The notes beneath the pieces were generated by a model. The model ran no database searches and had not been told where the DNA came from. It saw only the letters and a list, made by a program, of their open reading frames with translations. A stretch of 64,000 nt of DNA, taken from assembly GCF_046250185.1 (NCBI RefSeq), contig NZ_CP176469.1; one strand, 5' to 3'. The stretch is from Litorimonas sp046250185 (GTDB lineage Bacteria; Pseudomonadota; Alphaproteobacteria; Caulobacterales; Maricaulaceae). The position numbers and the translations under genes were made by a program. How positions within the stretch are numbered: position 1 is the stretch's first letter; each line of letters opens with the position of its first letter. Below are positions 1 to 7,837 of this stretch, piece after piece.

Positions 1-165
1 TTCTGCATGGCGGACAAGGAAGACTTCGAGTGGTGCTTGCGTCGTCGCCACTGCAGGGTCAGACGTTTCGACGATAGGTTCACACGCTGCCAATATTAGC
101 ACGCCCAGCAAAGCACAGGCTCCGCCAAGAATACGCGCAGATATTATCTGCCGATGGGTCATCAT
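1..165 (-). CDS. Histidine phosphatase superfamily lipoprotein (N-terminal part, cut by window edge)
   Basis: Only the first 55 codons lie in the window; the rest is beyond base 1. Translation from ATG at 165 (a second ATG follows at 162) gives a basic N-terminus, a hydrophobic stretch and a lipobox ending LILAAC, so the protein should be exported and lipid-anchored. About 20 residues after that cysteine comes LEVFLVRHAE, the beta-1 strand and RHG/RHA phosphohistidine motif that opens the histidine phosphatase (phosphoglycerate-mutase-like) fold. The substrate cannot be predicted from this fragment. It is divergent from the BLUF-like gene at 515, with a 349-bp gap. Confidence 0.75.
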   Translation of the reverse strand, partial: MMTHRQIISARILGGACALLGVLILAACEPIVETSDPAVATTQAPLEVFLVRHAE

Positions 166-514
166 CCGTCCTTCCGCCCGTCTTAACGGGATCAAGTTTG
201 CGGACCCCTGTCGGGATCATAAGGGTGCGTCTCAACCATTATGATGTGAAGCTGATGTAAGACCATTTGCTTGCGCTCATGGCACCTGTATTATTTTTGA
301 TCAGCGATCAAAAATTTCAGCTCCGCTGAAACACATAGGTGCCCCTCGGAATGAAAACTATGCCGCGCCTTTGCCCTGCGCACAAGAGACAAAGCAACGC
401 GGTCCGCGACATAACTGCATAAATGATGACATTCGGACCAAGCTCTAACGCTTCTTTTACATTTGCTCGCTATGCGTCAGCGATTGTGTGGGACTGAATA
501 AATAATAAAAATGA
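166..514. promoter_or_regulatory. Divergent intergenic region with no gene
   Basis: This 349-bp gap lies between two divergent genes (phosphatase lipoprotein on minus, BLUF-like protein on plus), so it must carry both promoters. I see no convincing ORF. Its striking content is the nested stem structure at 281-343, listed separately. Confidence 0.6.
281..343. other. Perfectly nested three-way-junction inverted repeats
   Basis: An outer stem pairs GGCACCT (281-287) with AGGTGCC (337-343), extendable by a G-U and a U-A pair. Inside it are two perfect hairpins side by side: ATTTTTGATC (293-302) with GATCAAAAAT (306-315) around a 3-nt loop, and TTCAGC (316-321) with GCTGAA (325-330) around a 3-nt loop. 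All arms are exact. The element sits in a divergent promoter region where a terminator is not expected. It could be a structured leader or small RNA, a cruciform-forming repeat, or a dispersed palindromic element; the sequence alone does not decide. Confidence 0.6.
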
Positions 515-958
515 ATGGTTCCCATGGTTTATCAAATTTACTTTTCCGGACACGTACGCAGAGAGAGTGCGGCAGAACCTGTGGCAGGTGATGCCATGAC
601 TGCGGTCAAAATTTGCAAGATGTATGACGTGACGGGCCTTACCCTATTTAGCGAAGGTAGCTTTATGACTGTCATCGAAGGTCCGCGAACTGCCGTGACG
701 GCAATCTATGAATTTTACCGCACGGATGGTCGCATGTCAGATGTGAAGGTCATGGTGTCGCGCGAAAGTGATACGCGGGAGTTTAATGATTTCCGTATCG
801 GGTTTCGCCATTGGGATTTTTCAGATGCCTGCTCCGGGGCGTTTCAGTTAAATGAGCGCAGCTTGATGAGCAGCTTACCCACGAACCCTTCGACAGAATT
901 GCGGGTCTTGACCAATACATTTGCCCGCGTGACTGCACTGCAAGTCTGCGCGGCTTAG
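515..958 (+). CDS. BLUF-domain-like protein lacking the photoactive residues
   Basis: The 147-aa protein has the BLUF fold signature over residues 5-100: a beta strand with Tyr9 (VYQIYFSG), the helix and strand leading to VTGLTLFSEGSFMTVIEGP, and REFNDFRIGFR. BLUF domains bind FAD and sense blue light through a Tyr-Gln-Asn network. Here the strand that normally reads GxFxQxLEG reads GSFMTVIEG, so the essential Gln is Thr52. The position 18 residues earlier, normally the flavin-contacting Asn, is Cys34. Tyr9 is kept. The fold is therefore supported but normal BLUF photochemistry is unlikely. The start may be ATG 515 or ATG 524; neither has a strong ribosome site. Its stop overlaps the convergent hydrolase by 4 nt. 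Confidence 0.75.
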   Translation: MVPMVYQIYFSGHVRRESAAEPVAGDAMTAVKICKMYDVTGLTLFSEGSFMTVIEGPRTAVTAIYEFYRTDGRMSDVKVMVSRESDTREFNDFRIGFRHWDFSDACSGAFQLNERSLMSSLPTNPSTELRVLTNTFARVTALQVCAA

Positions 959-1827
959 CGACAGAAATTACCTGTCTTCGGCAAGTTATCGATAAAGCTT
1001 GCAATATCTGATTTCAGCGAAGAATCCCCGTCGAAATGGCGGGACAGGAATTGGACAGCCTCGGTGTGGTTCATGCCGTCATAAATTTTCAGCTTTGCAT
1101 TACCGCCACTTGCTTCAATTTTCTCCGCCAGCATCTCTGCATTTTTGCGTCCAACGGTCGTGTCATCCGCGCCGTTGATTAGGAACATGGCGGGCAATGG
1201 TTGATCCGCATGGGCCAGCGGAGCGTCCTCGCCTTGGAAACGGCCTGGGAAAATTGTGGGGTAAGGGGGATCTTTTAGCTCATAAGCGCCCGTGGGTGCG
1301 GCCAAGCTAATCACGCCCGCAACACGCTCGCATGTTGCGAGATTTTCCGCCGCCATAAAGCGCGGGTCCATGATGGCCATGAGCGCGTTATAAGCCCCCG
1401 CGCTGTGACCGATAACGACAATAGGACGGTCTGGGTTTTGCACGGCGGCGTAAGCAATGGCTTTGGCCGTATCTTCGATCATGCCGGGATATTTCGTTTG
1501 CGGATAGAGACGGTAATTCGGCACAGCGATGTCGTAGCCGTCTTTTGTAAACCCATCGGCGAGGAACTTATAGATGTCCTTCGATCCCTCTTGCCAACTG
1601 CCCCCGTGAACAAAGACCAGCATGGGAGCGTCGGGCTTAGGCGTGTCAGCCTTATAAAGATCAAGCTTCTGACGCTCCAAAGGGCCGTAGCTTACATCCT
1701 TCGCTTTGGAAAAGCTTGAGGACGGCGTGATTGTATTGAGCAAGGTCACAGGTGCGCAAGCGGCAACTGCGAATATAAGACCCATTGCTCCGCCCAAGGT
1801 GAGAGCCAGTTTTTTACGATGTTTCAT
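955..1827 (-). CDS. Alpha/beta-hydrolase lipoprotein (BD-FAE/esterase-like)
   Basis: The 290-aa protein begins with a signal peptide and a lipobox ending VAAC (Cys24), so it should be anchored in the periplasm or outer membrane. The catalytic domain shows the oxyanion motif HGGSW (74-78), the nucleophile elbow GHSAG with Ser142, an acid near NGADDTT and a histidine near GMNHTE. The order and spacing fit the carboxylesterase/acetyl-esterase-like hydrolases (BD-FAE, COG0657). The substrate is not predictable; small esters or ester-modified carbohydrates are typical. It faces the BLUF-like gene tail to tail with a 4-nt overlap. It may share no operon, since the RDD gene upstream on the same strand is 56 bp away. 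Confidence 0.8.
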   Translation of the reverse strand: MKHRKKLALTLGGAMGLIFAVAACAPVTLLNTITPSSSFSKAKDVSYGPLERQKLDLYKADTPKPDAPMLVFVHGGSWQEGSKDIYKFLADGFTKDGYDIAVPNYRLYPQTKYPGMIEDTAKAIAYAAVQNPDRPIVVIGHSAGAYNALMAIMDPRFMAAENLATCERVAGVISLAAPTGAYELKDPPYPTIFPGRFQGEDAPLAHADQPLPAMFLINGADDTTVGRKNAEMLAEKIEASGGNAKLKIYDGMNHTEAVQFLSRHFDGDSSLKSDIASFIDNLPKTGNFCR

Positions 1828-1883
1828 GACTATCCTACGCGCCAGATGGAAAAGCAGTTCCCTCTGTGTCGCGCGGCATAGAT

Positions 1884-2552
1884 TTAGTCAAATGTCGAAT
1901 AGGCGTTTTGCGGCCCGTCCCCGCGACGATAGACCAGCGTGCCAACCATTTTATCGTGAAGCGATTGGCTCTTTTCCGTCCAGAAAACCATCAAATACGG
2001 GATATAAAGCGGCACAAGACCTGACAGTATTTTACCAAAATTACGTCCTAATGCTCGGCCGAAACCGAGACGGTCACCGTTCATATCCACCACTCGCGTG
2101 CCTGTCATGATCTTCCCTAGCGTGCCTTGCCAATGAGAGGCTTCCATCACAACGCCGTAGAAAAACGCGAACAGTGCCATCCATATAAAGAATGTCCCTT
2201 TGCCGTCACTCGACTCCATCGTCACGCTGCCGCTTTTGACTTGGATCGTCACGAAGACCATGGCGATGATCGATAGAAAAATCAGGTCGATCATGCCAGA
2301 CACAAACCGCAAGAGCTTTACAGGCTGACTGGACGCGACGCGATTGCTGGAAAATCCATTGCCGATAATTTCTGAATAATTATCCAGATCGGGTGCAACT
2401 GCTGCAGGGGCGGTGCTGCTTTGATAGGCGGCGGGTGCTGTGGCAGTCATTTGGGGTTGATAGGCCTGCGGCGCACCAAAAGTCGTCCGCCGTGCGTGCG
2501 GAAGTTGTGACGGTTTTCGGCCGAAAGTCGCTCTCGCTTGAGGTGCTGGCAT
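1884..2552 (-). CDS. RDD family membrane protein
   Basis: The 222-aa protein has a low-complexity N-terminal half (residues 1-80, rich in Ala, Gln, Pro and Thr) and a C-terminal RDD domain. The domain holds three hydrophobic segments, near SGMIDLIFLSIIAMVFVTI, FFIWMALFAFFYGVVMEA and LVPLYIPYLMVF. It also shows the family features GTLGKIMTGTRVVDMNGDRL, GRALGRNFGKI and SLHDKMVGTLVYRR. RDD proteins are inner-membrane proteins of mostly unknown function, some proposed to transport ions or solutes. The proline/glutamine-rich extension would be cytoplasmic. No partner is evident; an 85-bp gap separates it from the methyltransferase gene upstream. Confidence 0.85.
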   Translation of the reverse strand: MPAPQARATFGRKPSQLPHARRTTFGAPQAYQPQMTATAPAAYQSSTAPAAVAPDLDNYSEIIGNGFSSNRVASSQPVKLLRFVSGMIDLIFLSIIAMVFVTIQVKSGSVTMESSDGKGTFFIWMALFAFFYGVVMEASHWQGTLGKIMTGTRVVDMNGDRLGFGRALGRNFGKILSGLVPLYIPYLMVFWTEKSQSLHDKMVGTLVYRRGDGPQNAYSTFD

Positions 2553-2637
2553 AGTTTTATTCGTCCCTGTTCAGAGACAAATCTATGATAAAAACACCAA
2601 TGTCGCGTAAACCAACAGGGTTAAACCGCGTTAACGT

Positions 2638-3810
2638 CTAACAGCAACTACTCTCGCGTTGGCTCGGGTCAGTCGTGATCTTGGGCGCGCCCTTTTTCGT
2701 TTCCTGCGGGTCGCGCCGACGAACGCCGCAATCTTCCGCAGGCCACTCAATGCGCTCAGTTACGGGAACGCTCGGCTCGACCATGTAGAACATATCGGCG
2801 TAGGGTTCGCGTTGCAGAAGGTTGTATGTTTTCTCGCACACCGCAGACCGTTCGCCGCGAATAAACACATGGCCATCATCGTCTTTGACGTGAGAAAACG
2901 GACCTTTATAGATCACGGCTTTGTTAGTTTCGAGGCACTCACCCTGCTTCCCTTTATAGGCCAGGTAAGTCGCAGACCGGTATTCAATACCTTCGACGAT
3001 CTGCCACGGCTCGTCCTCGAATTTATCGACGTGGATACCGTGAAAGCCCGCCTCTTCCAGCGCTTTAATAAAGCCCATTTCCGTCAGCGCACCAGAGATA
3101 CAACCCGACCATAGTCGCGCATCTTTCTTGAGTTCTTCGGGGCTATCCTCGTCAGAAATAATATCAGACACCGCGACGCGGCCACCAACTTTCAACACGC
3201 GAAACATCTCGGCAAAAAGCTGTTTCTTCTTGGAGTCGCTCACGAGGTTTAATACGCAGTTTGACACAATGACATCGACGGAATTATCCGCAATCATCGT
3301 CATTTCGTTTTTCAGACGCAGAATTTCCGCCTCCATCGCTTCCATGCCAGCGGCGTCTTTAACGGGGTTTTTGGCGAGCCATTCATTCAGGACATCCAAG
3401 TCCAGCTTCAAGTCTTCGATATGGCCGCGCTTAAATTCAACATTGGCATAACCGACACGCTCCGCGATGATCGGCGCGTTTGCGTTCGCAAGGTCGAGCA
3501 TATCATCCGTCATATCGACGCCGATAACTTTGCCCTCGGGGCCGACAATTTGGCTAGCGATAAAACAAATCTTGCCTCCGCCAGAGCCGAGGTCCAGCAC
3601 AATGTCGCCTTCGCGGACATAACGAGATGGATCACCACAACCGTAGTCGCGGTCCAACACATCCTGCGGAATAATCTTGAGGTATTGCGGATCATAATCA
3701 ATCGGGCAGCACAGCGCCGCCTCGACCGCGTTGGCCCCGGCTGCATAACGGTCCTGCACATCATCGCGCACATCTGCATTGGTGGCATCGACGCCTGTAT
3801 AATCATCCAT
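2638..3810 (-). CDS. arsM: ArsM-type SAM-dependent (arsenite) methyltransferase
   Basis: The 390-aa protein has a Rossmann methyltransferase core with the SAM motif VLDLGSGGGKICF (about residues 91-103) and the acidic loop VIGVDMTDDM. Three features match the ArsM group that methylates As(III): a cysteine pair in LCCPIDYDPQYL, the VSNCVLNL motif and a third cysteine in LWSGCISGAL. The C-terminal 120 residues form an extension (YKGPFSHVKDDDGH ... AVCEKTYNLLQ) and the chain ends ESSCC. That layout resembles the ArsM of arsenosugar-type pathways more than the short stand-alone ArsM. No other arsenic gene (arsR, arsC, radical-SAM arsS) is in the window, so pathway assignment is an inference. Confidence 0.72.
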   Translation of the reverse strand: MDDYTGVDATNADVRDDVQDRYAAGANAVEAALCCPIDYDPQYLKIIPQDVLDRDYGCGDPSRYVREGDIVLDLGSGGGKICFIASQIVGPEGKVIGVDMTDDMLDLANANAPIIAERVGYANVEFKRGHIEDLKLDLDVLNEWLAKNPVKDAAGMEAMEAEILRLKNEMTMIADNSVDVIVSNCVLNLVSDSKKKQLFAEMFRVLKVGGRVAVSDIISDEDSPEELKKDARLWSGCISGALTEMGFIKALEEAGFHGIHVDKFEDEPWQIVEGIEYRSATYLAYKGKQGECLETNKAVIYKGPFSHVKDDDGHVFIRGERSAVCEKTYNLLQREPYADMFYMVEPSVPVTERIEWPAEDCGVRRRDPQETKKGAPKITTDPSQRESSCC

Positions 3811-3946
3811 GGGGAAACCTTGCTCTCTGGGTGAGTCTAAATTCTCTCAAGGTAAATAGACGCTTTCGTGCGGAATTCAAATAACGGATGTGTGACATTC
3901 GCATATGATGCTTGCGGCGCGACAAGAGCGTTCTTAGAACAGTGTT

Positions 3947-4606
3947 ATGAAAATCAAACATATCAAGCTCTATCACTATCCGATGTCGCGGTCTGCGCGG
4001 GTGAAGTGGCTCCTCCACGAAATTCTCGGAGAAGACTTCGAAACCGAAACAGTCGCTCTACGACAGATGGCACAATTCACGCCTGACTTCCTCGCCAAGA
4101 ACCCTAATCACGGCGTGCCTGTGCTGGACATTACCTATGACGACGGATCGCAGCAGGTGATGTATGAAAGCGGCGCGATGCTGATTTGGCTGGCCGATCA
4201 CTACGGCGAAAAAGGCTTTGCGCCGAGCATTGACGAAAGCGCGGCGCGGGCGGATTATCTGCAAATGATGATCTTCGGGGCGGCGTGGATGGATATGAAA
4301 TTATGGCAGACGCGCTTGCATCAAGACTTGCTGCCCAAGACAGTCCGCAATCAAGACTTCGCGGATTTCAACAAAGATAAAATCAAGAACGAGATGGAGC
4401 CGATGTTGATCGAAAGGCTTGAGGCGCATGATTACATTTGCGGCGATCACTTTACGGCCGCCGACATTATGACCGCACATAATATTCAGTGGGCGGGCGC
4501 TTACGGGTTATGTCGCCACCCTGCTTTGAAAGCCTATATGCAGCGTGTCCGTGCCCGCCCCGCTTATGCGCTTGCCTTCGCCGACGCCGCAGATTTTGAA
4601 GGCTAG
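3947..4606 (+). CDS. Glutathione S-transferase family protein
   Basis: The 219-aa protein has an N-terminal thioredoxin-like domain: IKLYHYPMSRSARVKWLLHE, then NPNHGVPVLDI with the cis-proline that positions glutathione, then YESGAMLIWLADHYG. An all-helical C-terminal domain begins near residue 95 and contains FTAADIMTAHNIQWA, the usual N-capping motif region. The candidate catalytic residue is Ser15 or Tyr11. The subclass and substrate are not clear. It is monocistronic, divergent from arsM (136-bp gap) and convergent with pdeM, overlapping it by 4 nt. Confidence 0.85.
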   Translation: MKIKHIKLYHYPMSRSARVKWLLHEILGEDFETETVALRQMAQFTPDFLAKNPNHGVPVLDITYDDGSQQVMYESGAMLIWLADHYGEKGFAPSIDESAARADYLQMMIFGAAWMDMKLWQTRLHQDLLPKTVRNQDFADFNKDKIKNEMEPMLIERLEAHDYICGDHFTAADIMTAHNIQWAGAYGLCRHPALKAYMQRVRARPAYALAFADAADFEG

Positions 4607-5277
4607 CGAGCCGTAATTGGATAGACCGCGCAGTTGTCAGTCAGGACATATTGCACAGGCTCGTGCAGCTCTCGCGCAATCGCTATATCGCTAACGTAAA
4701 GCCCGCCAGTGAACGTGCCAAATGACGGCAGGATGATACGGTTTTCACCGCAGGCAAAGCAGGGATGACTGATTGCGCGCTTGCGGACTTTCACCCGCGC
4801 TTTTGGATGCAAATGCCCGCACATATTAAACTCCCCCGCATCAGAGTCGGTTGGCAAATGCGTCAGCAGAAAGCGACCGAGTGTCAAATGATCCTGCTGC
4901 TCCCCCGTAACAGCTTTCGGAATATCGGGATCGTGATTGCCCAACACCCATGTAAACTTTGGCACAGACGTGACAAGCGCATTCATCGCCTCCACATGCT
5001 TCGCTGACAGACGGTCGCCCGCATCCACGTCGTGAAAACTATCGCCGAGCGCGACGACATGCGCGGGTGCGTAGCGGCCAATGACGTCCCATAACCGCTC
5101 CAAGGTGTCTTGCGTGTCTAATGCAGGCAGCGGCGCGTGACCGTTCATCTGTAGGAAACTCGCTTTCTCGAAATGCAAATCCCCCATCAACAGAGTATCA
5201 TGATCGGGCAGATAGGCGACCTTCGCAGCATCGCAAACAACTGGGCCAGCGCGTGTCTCTATCGTAACACTACGCAC
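4603..5277 (-). CDS. pdeM: Ligase-associated DNA damage response endonuclease/phosphoesterase PdeM
   Basis: This is a calcineurin-like metallophosphoesterase with DLHFEKASF, ALGDSFHD, VLGNHDPD and CGHLHPKA, which supply the two-metal ligands. Members of this family sit next to an Lhr-like helicase, an MBL exonuclease and an ATP-dependent ligase, as here, and belong to the ligase-associated DNA damage response set. The longest reading frame reaches 5322. I prefer GTG at 5277 (224 aa): it overlaps the helicase stop by 8 nt (GTGCGTAG), giving translational coupling, and it removes a 15-residue basic extension that does not look like the family. Confidence 0.85.
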   Translation of the reverse strand: MRSVTIETRAGPVVCDAAKVAYLPDHDTLLMGDLHFEKASFLQMNGHAPLPALDTQDTLERLWDVIGRYAPAHVVALGDSFHDVDAGDRLSAKHVEAMNALVTSVPKFTWVLGNHDPDIPKAVTGEQQDHLTLGRFLLTHLPTDSDAGEFNMCGHLHPKARVKVRKRAISHPCFACGENRIILPSFGTFTGGLYVSDIAIARELHEPVQYVLTDNCAVYPITAR

Positions 5278-7801
5278 CGGTCGCGCCTTTGACCGTTTCG
5301 CGGATCTGTTCGAGCATGTCATTACCGCGGGAGATCGCGCGTTCCGTCGCTTGGCGCAGGAGTTCCTGCTCGCCCTCCCCGCGGATCATTTCCTTACCCA
5401 GTTGCATCATCGACGGAATGGCCAGCGGCGAGGCATGTGGCAGCACGTTAAACCGTATTCGGCCCTGCACATCTGACAGCCAGTCGCGCAGCCGCGCTAT
5501 ATCAATCAAGTCGCGCTCCGCCTCTTCCCGCGCGATGCGGAGTAGTACGTGATCAGGTTCATATTTCATCAGCACGTCATAGATTAGATCGGTCGAGAAT
5601 GTCACTTGCTTCATAGATCTCTGCGCTCCCGGCAGGCGCTGCTCCGTCAGGCCTGCAATCGTCGCGATTTTGCGAAAGCTGCGCTTCACCATAGGCGAGT
5701 TGACAATCCATTTCTCTAAGTCCGCATCCAGAATATCTGTCGCTAGCAAGTCATCCACCGCATTGACGGGCCGTAGAGATGTGACGGTCAGTGCATAATC
5801 TGTAATCGAAAACGTCATGGGTTTTAGCCCCATCGCTTCCATACGTTGCGTGATCAAAAAGCCAAGTGCTTGATTGACTTTACGCCCTTCAAAGCTGTGA
5901 ATGACCAATACATGATCATCGCGATCAAAAAACGCTTCAACCATCACGCCCTGCTTTTGCGGCAGTTCTGAAAAGTCCCGCTGCAGCGCTAGCCAGTCTC
6001 GGATTTGCGCGGGCAGTTCCGTCCACTGCGACGGCTCCGACAGCATTTCCCGCACTCCCTTGGCGAGATAGGACGATAGCGGCATGACCCCGCCCGCAAA
6101 GGCTGGCACTTTAGGGCGCAACTTTGGTGCGGGGCTCGCTTGGATCGCCATTTCTCGGATGCCGTGATATTTCAGATTTTCGCCCGCAAAGATAAACGTA
6201 TCGCCAGGCGTCAAGTTCATGACGAAGCGCTCCTCAATCTCGCCAACGACGCGCCCACGTTTGGACTTGGGGCTGGCCATGCGGCGAACTTTGAGTTTGG
6301 CAAATTCGACGATCGTACCGATATTCATGCGGTGGCGGCGAGCCTGTTGCACAGACGCGATCTGGTAACCGCGCGAGGATGGCTTGAGGCGGTGGAAGCG
6401 CTCATATGTCTTCAGCGCGTACCCCCCATCAACCGCGAATTGCAACAAGTCGTCAAAGTCGGATTTAGACAGCTTCGCATAGGGCGTCGCTTGGCGGATT
6501 TCATTCAGCATTTGCCGAGGCTTCACCCGTTCAGCGCAGGCGCGATTGACGATATATTGCACAACGACGTCCATCGCACCGTCGCGGTAATCCTCCCCGT
6601 CCCGCTCACCTTTCTCAATCGCCCGCATGGCGACGGCGCACTCTACAGCTTCCAAAGGATTGGTCGGCACGAGGACTGCTTTGGACGGCTCATCTAAGCG
6701 GTGATTGGAGCGCCCTATCCGTTGCAGCAGGCGGCTGACACCCTTTGGCGCACCGACCTGCAAAATCAAATCAACATCGCCCCAGTCAATCCCCATTTCC
6801 AGTGCGGACGTCGACACAACCGCCCTCAAATGCCCCGATGCGATCAAGCTTTCGGTCTTCTGCCGCCGATCCCGCGCGAGAGAGCCATGATAAACGCCAA
6901 TGGGCAAATTATCCTCATTCACTTGCCAGAGCTGCTGGAACAGCATTTCCGCTTGGGCGCGCGTATTGACGAATACGATCACGCTGCGGGCGGCTTTAAT
7001 CTGCGCGTAAATGTCTTTGACGGCGAAGCGCGGATTATGCCCGCCAAGGGGGAAGCGCGTTTCGGGTTCGATAATGCGCAGCTGCGGCTTGGCCGAAGAC
7101 GTGACCTCTAACACCCGCGCGGGAGTGCCTGCTGCGCCCAACCAAGTTGCCGCGTCTTGCGGTTTCGCGACAGTCGCCGACAAACCAAAGCGCACATGAT
7201 GAGGCGCTAAAGTCTTCAACCGTGCGAGAGCCAGAGCTGTGAAATCACCTCGCTTATTGGTCGCGAAACTGTGCATTTCGTCAATGATCACCATTTCGAG
7301 ATCCGCAAAATAATCCCCCGCTTCTGGATAGGACAGCAGTAGCATCAGGCTTTCTGGGGTCGTCAGCAAAATATCGGGCGGTGTCTCGCGCTGCTTTTTA
7401 CGCTGATATTGTTTGGTATCGCCCGTCCTCGCGGCGATACGGATAGGCAATCCGATCTCCTCAACGGGACGCGTCAGATTGCGCTCAATATCATTGGTCA
7501 GCGCGCGCAGCGGTGAGATATAGAGCGTGTGTAGCTTGGCGGGACGATCTTTTGGCTTATTTGCCAGATCAATCAAGCTTGGTAAAAATCCCGCGAGTGT
7601 TTTCCCGCCGCCTGTCGGGGCGATCAACAGCGTGTCTTCACGCCGTGCATAAGCGTCAATCATCTCCCGCTGGTAATCCCGCACCGCCCAGCCCTGATCC
7701 GCAAACCACTTCTGAAATGGCGCAGGAATGATAGCGCAGGATTCCTTGCGCGGAACCGCAGCCTCTTTCAGGGAGTTAGTCGTATGTAGTTTAGAGGGCA
7801 T
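5270..7801 (-). CDS. Ligase-associated DEXH-box helicase, Lhr-like
   Basis: The 843-aa superfamily 2 helicase has Walker A APTGGGKT (about residues 61-68), the DEMH box in VIIDEMHSFA, SAT in GLSATVAKP, and motif VI QRIGRSNHR. The C-terminal half, after about residue 440, is the extended Lhr region with LRLIHSFEGR-like and nuclease-adjacent segments. The length and neighbours fit the ligase-associated DNA damage response helicase rather than the larger Lhr proteins of about 1500 aa. It is predicted to unwind DNA during repair together with PdeM, whose start overlaps its stop. It is divergent from the exonuclease gene with only 36 bp between the start codons. Confidence 0.9.
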   Translation of the reverse strand: MPSKLHTTNSLKEAAVPRKESCAIIPAPFQKWFADQGWAVRDYQREMIDAYARREDTLLIAPTGGGKTLAGFLPSLIDLANKPKDRPAKLHTLYISPLRALTNDIERNLTRPVEEIGLPIRIAARTGDTKQYQRKKQRETPPDILLTTPESLMLLLSYPEAGDYFADLEMVIIDEMHSFATNKRGDFTALALARLKTLAPHHVRFGLSATVAKPQDAATWLGAAGTPARVLEVTSSAKPQLRIIEPETRFPLGGHNPRFAVKDIYAQIKAARSVIVFVNTRAQAEMLFQQLWQVNEDNLPIGVYHGSLARDRRQKTESLIASGHLRAVVSTSALEMGIDWGDVDLILQVGAPKGVSRLLQRIGRSNHRLDEPSKAVLVPTNPLEAVECAVAMRAIEKGERDGEDYRDGAMDVVVQYIVNRACAERVKPRQMLNEIRQATPYAKLSKSDFDDLLQFAVDGGYALKTYERFHRLKPSSRGYQIASVQQARRHRMNIGTIVEFAKLKVRRMASPKSKRGRVVGEIEERFVMNLTPGDTFIFAGENLKYHGIREMAIQASPAPKLRPKVPAFAGGVMPLSSYLAKGVREMLSEPSQWTELPAQIRDWLALQRDFSELPQKQGVMVEAFFDRDDHVLVIHSFEGRKVNQALGFLITQRMEAMGLKPMTFSITDYALTVTSLRPVNAVDDLLATDILDADLEKWIVNSPMVKRSFRKIATIAGLTEQRLPGAQRSMKQVTFSTDLIYDVLMKYEPDHVLLRIAREEAERDLIDIARLRDWLSDVQGRIRFNVLPHASPLAIPSMMQLGKEMIRGEGEQELLRQATERAISRGNDMLEQIRETVKGATGA

Positions 7802-7837
7802 GCGCGCCTTAGATTGATTTAACTTGGATACGAATGA

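Noticed and set aside
281..343. Integron attC site or rho-independent terminator
   Set aside because: No attC R-boxes are present, and there is no GC-rich stem followed by a T-run; the two flanking genes are divergent.
5278..5322. 15-codon upstream extension of pdeM
   Set aside because: It lies inside the helicase gene, is basic and unlike the family; the GTG at 5277 overlapping the helicase stop is the better start.
6140..7111. Long plus-strand frames opposite the Lhr-like helicase
   Set aside because: The helicase frame carries all motifs; the antisense frames show no domains or ribosome sites.
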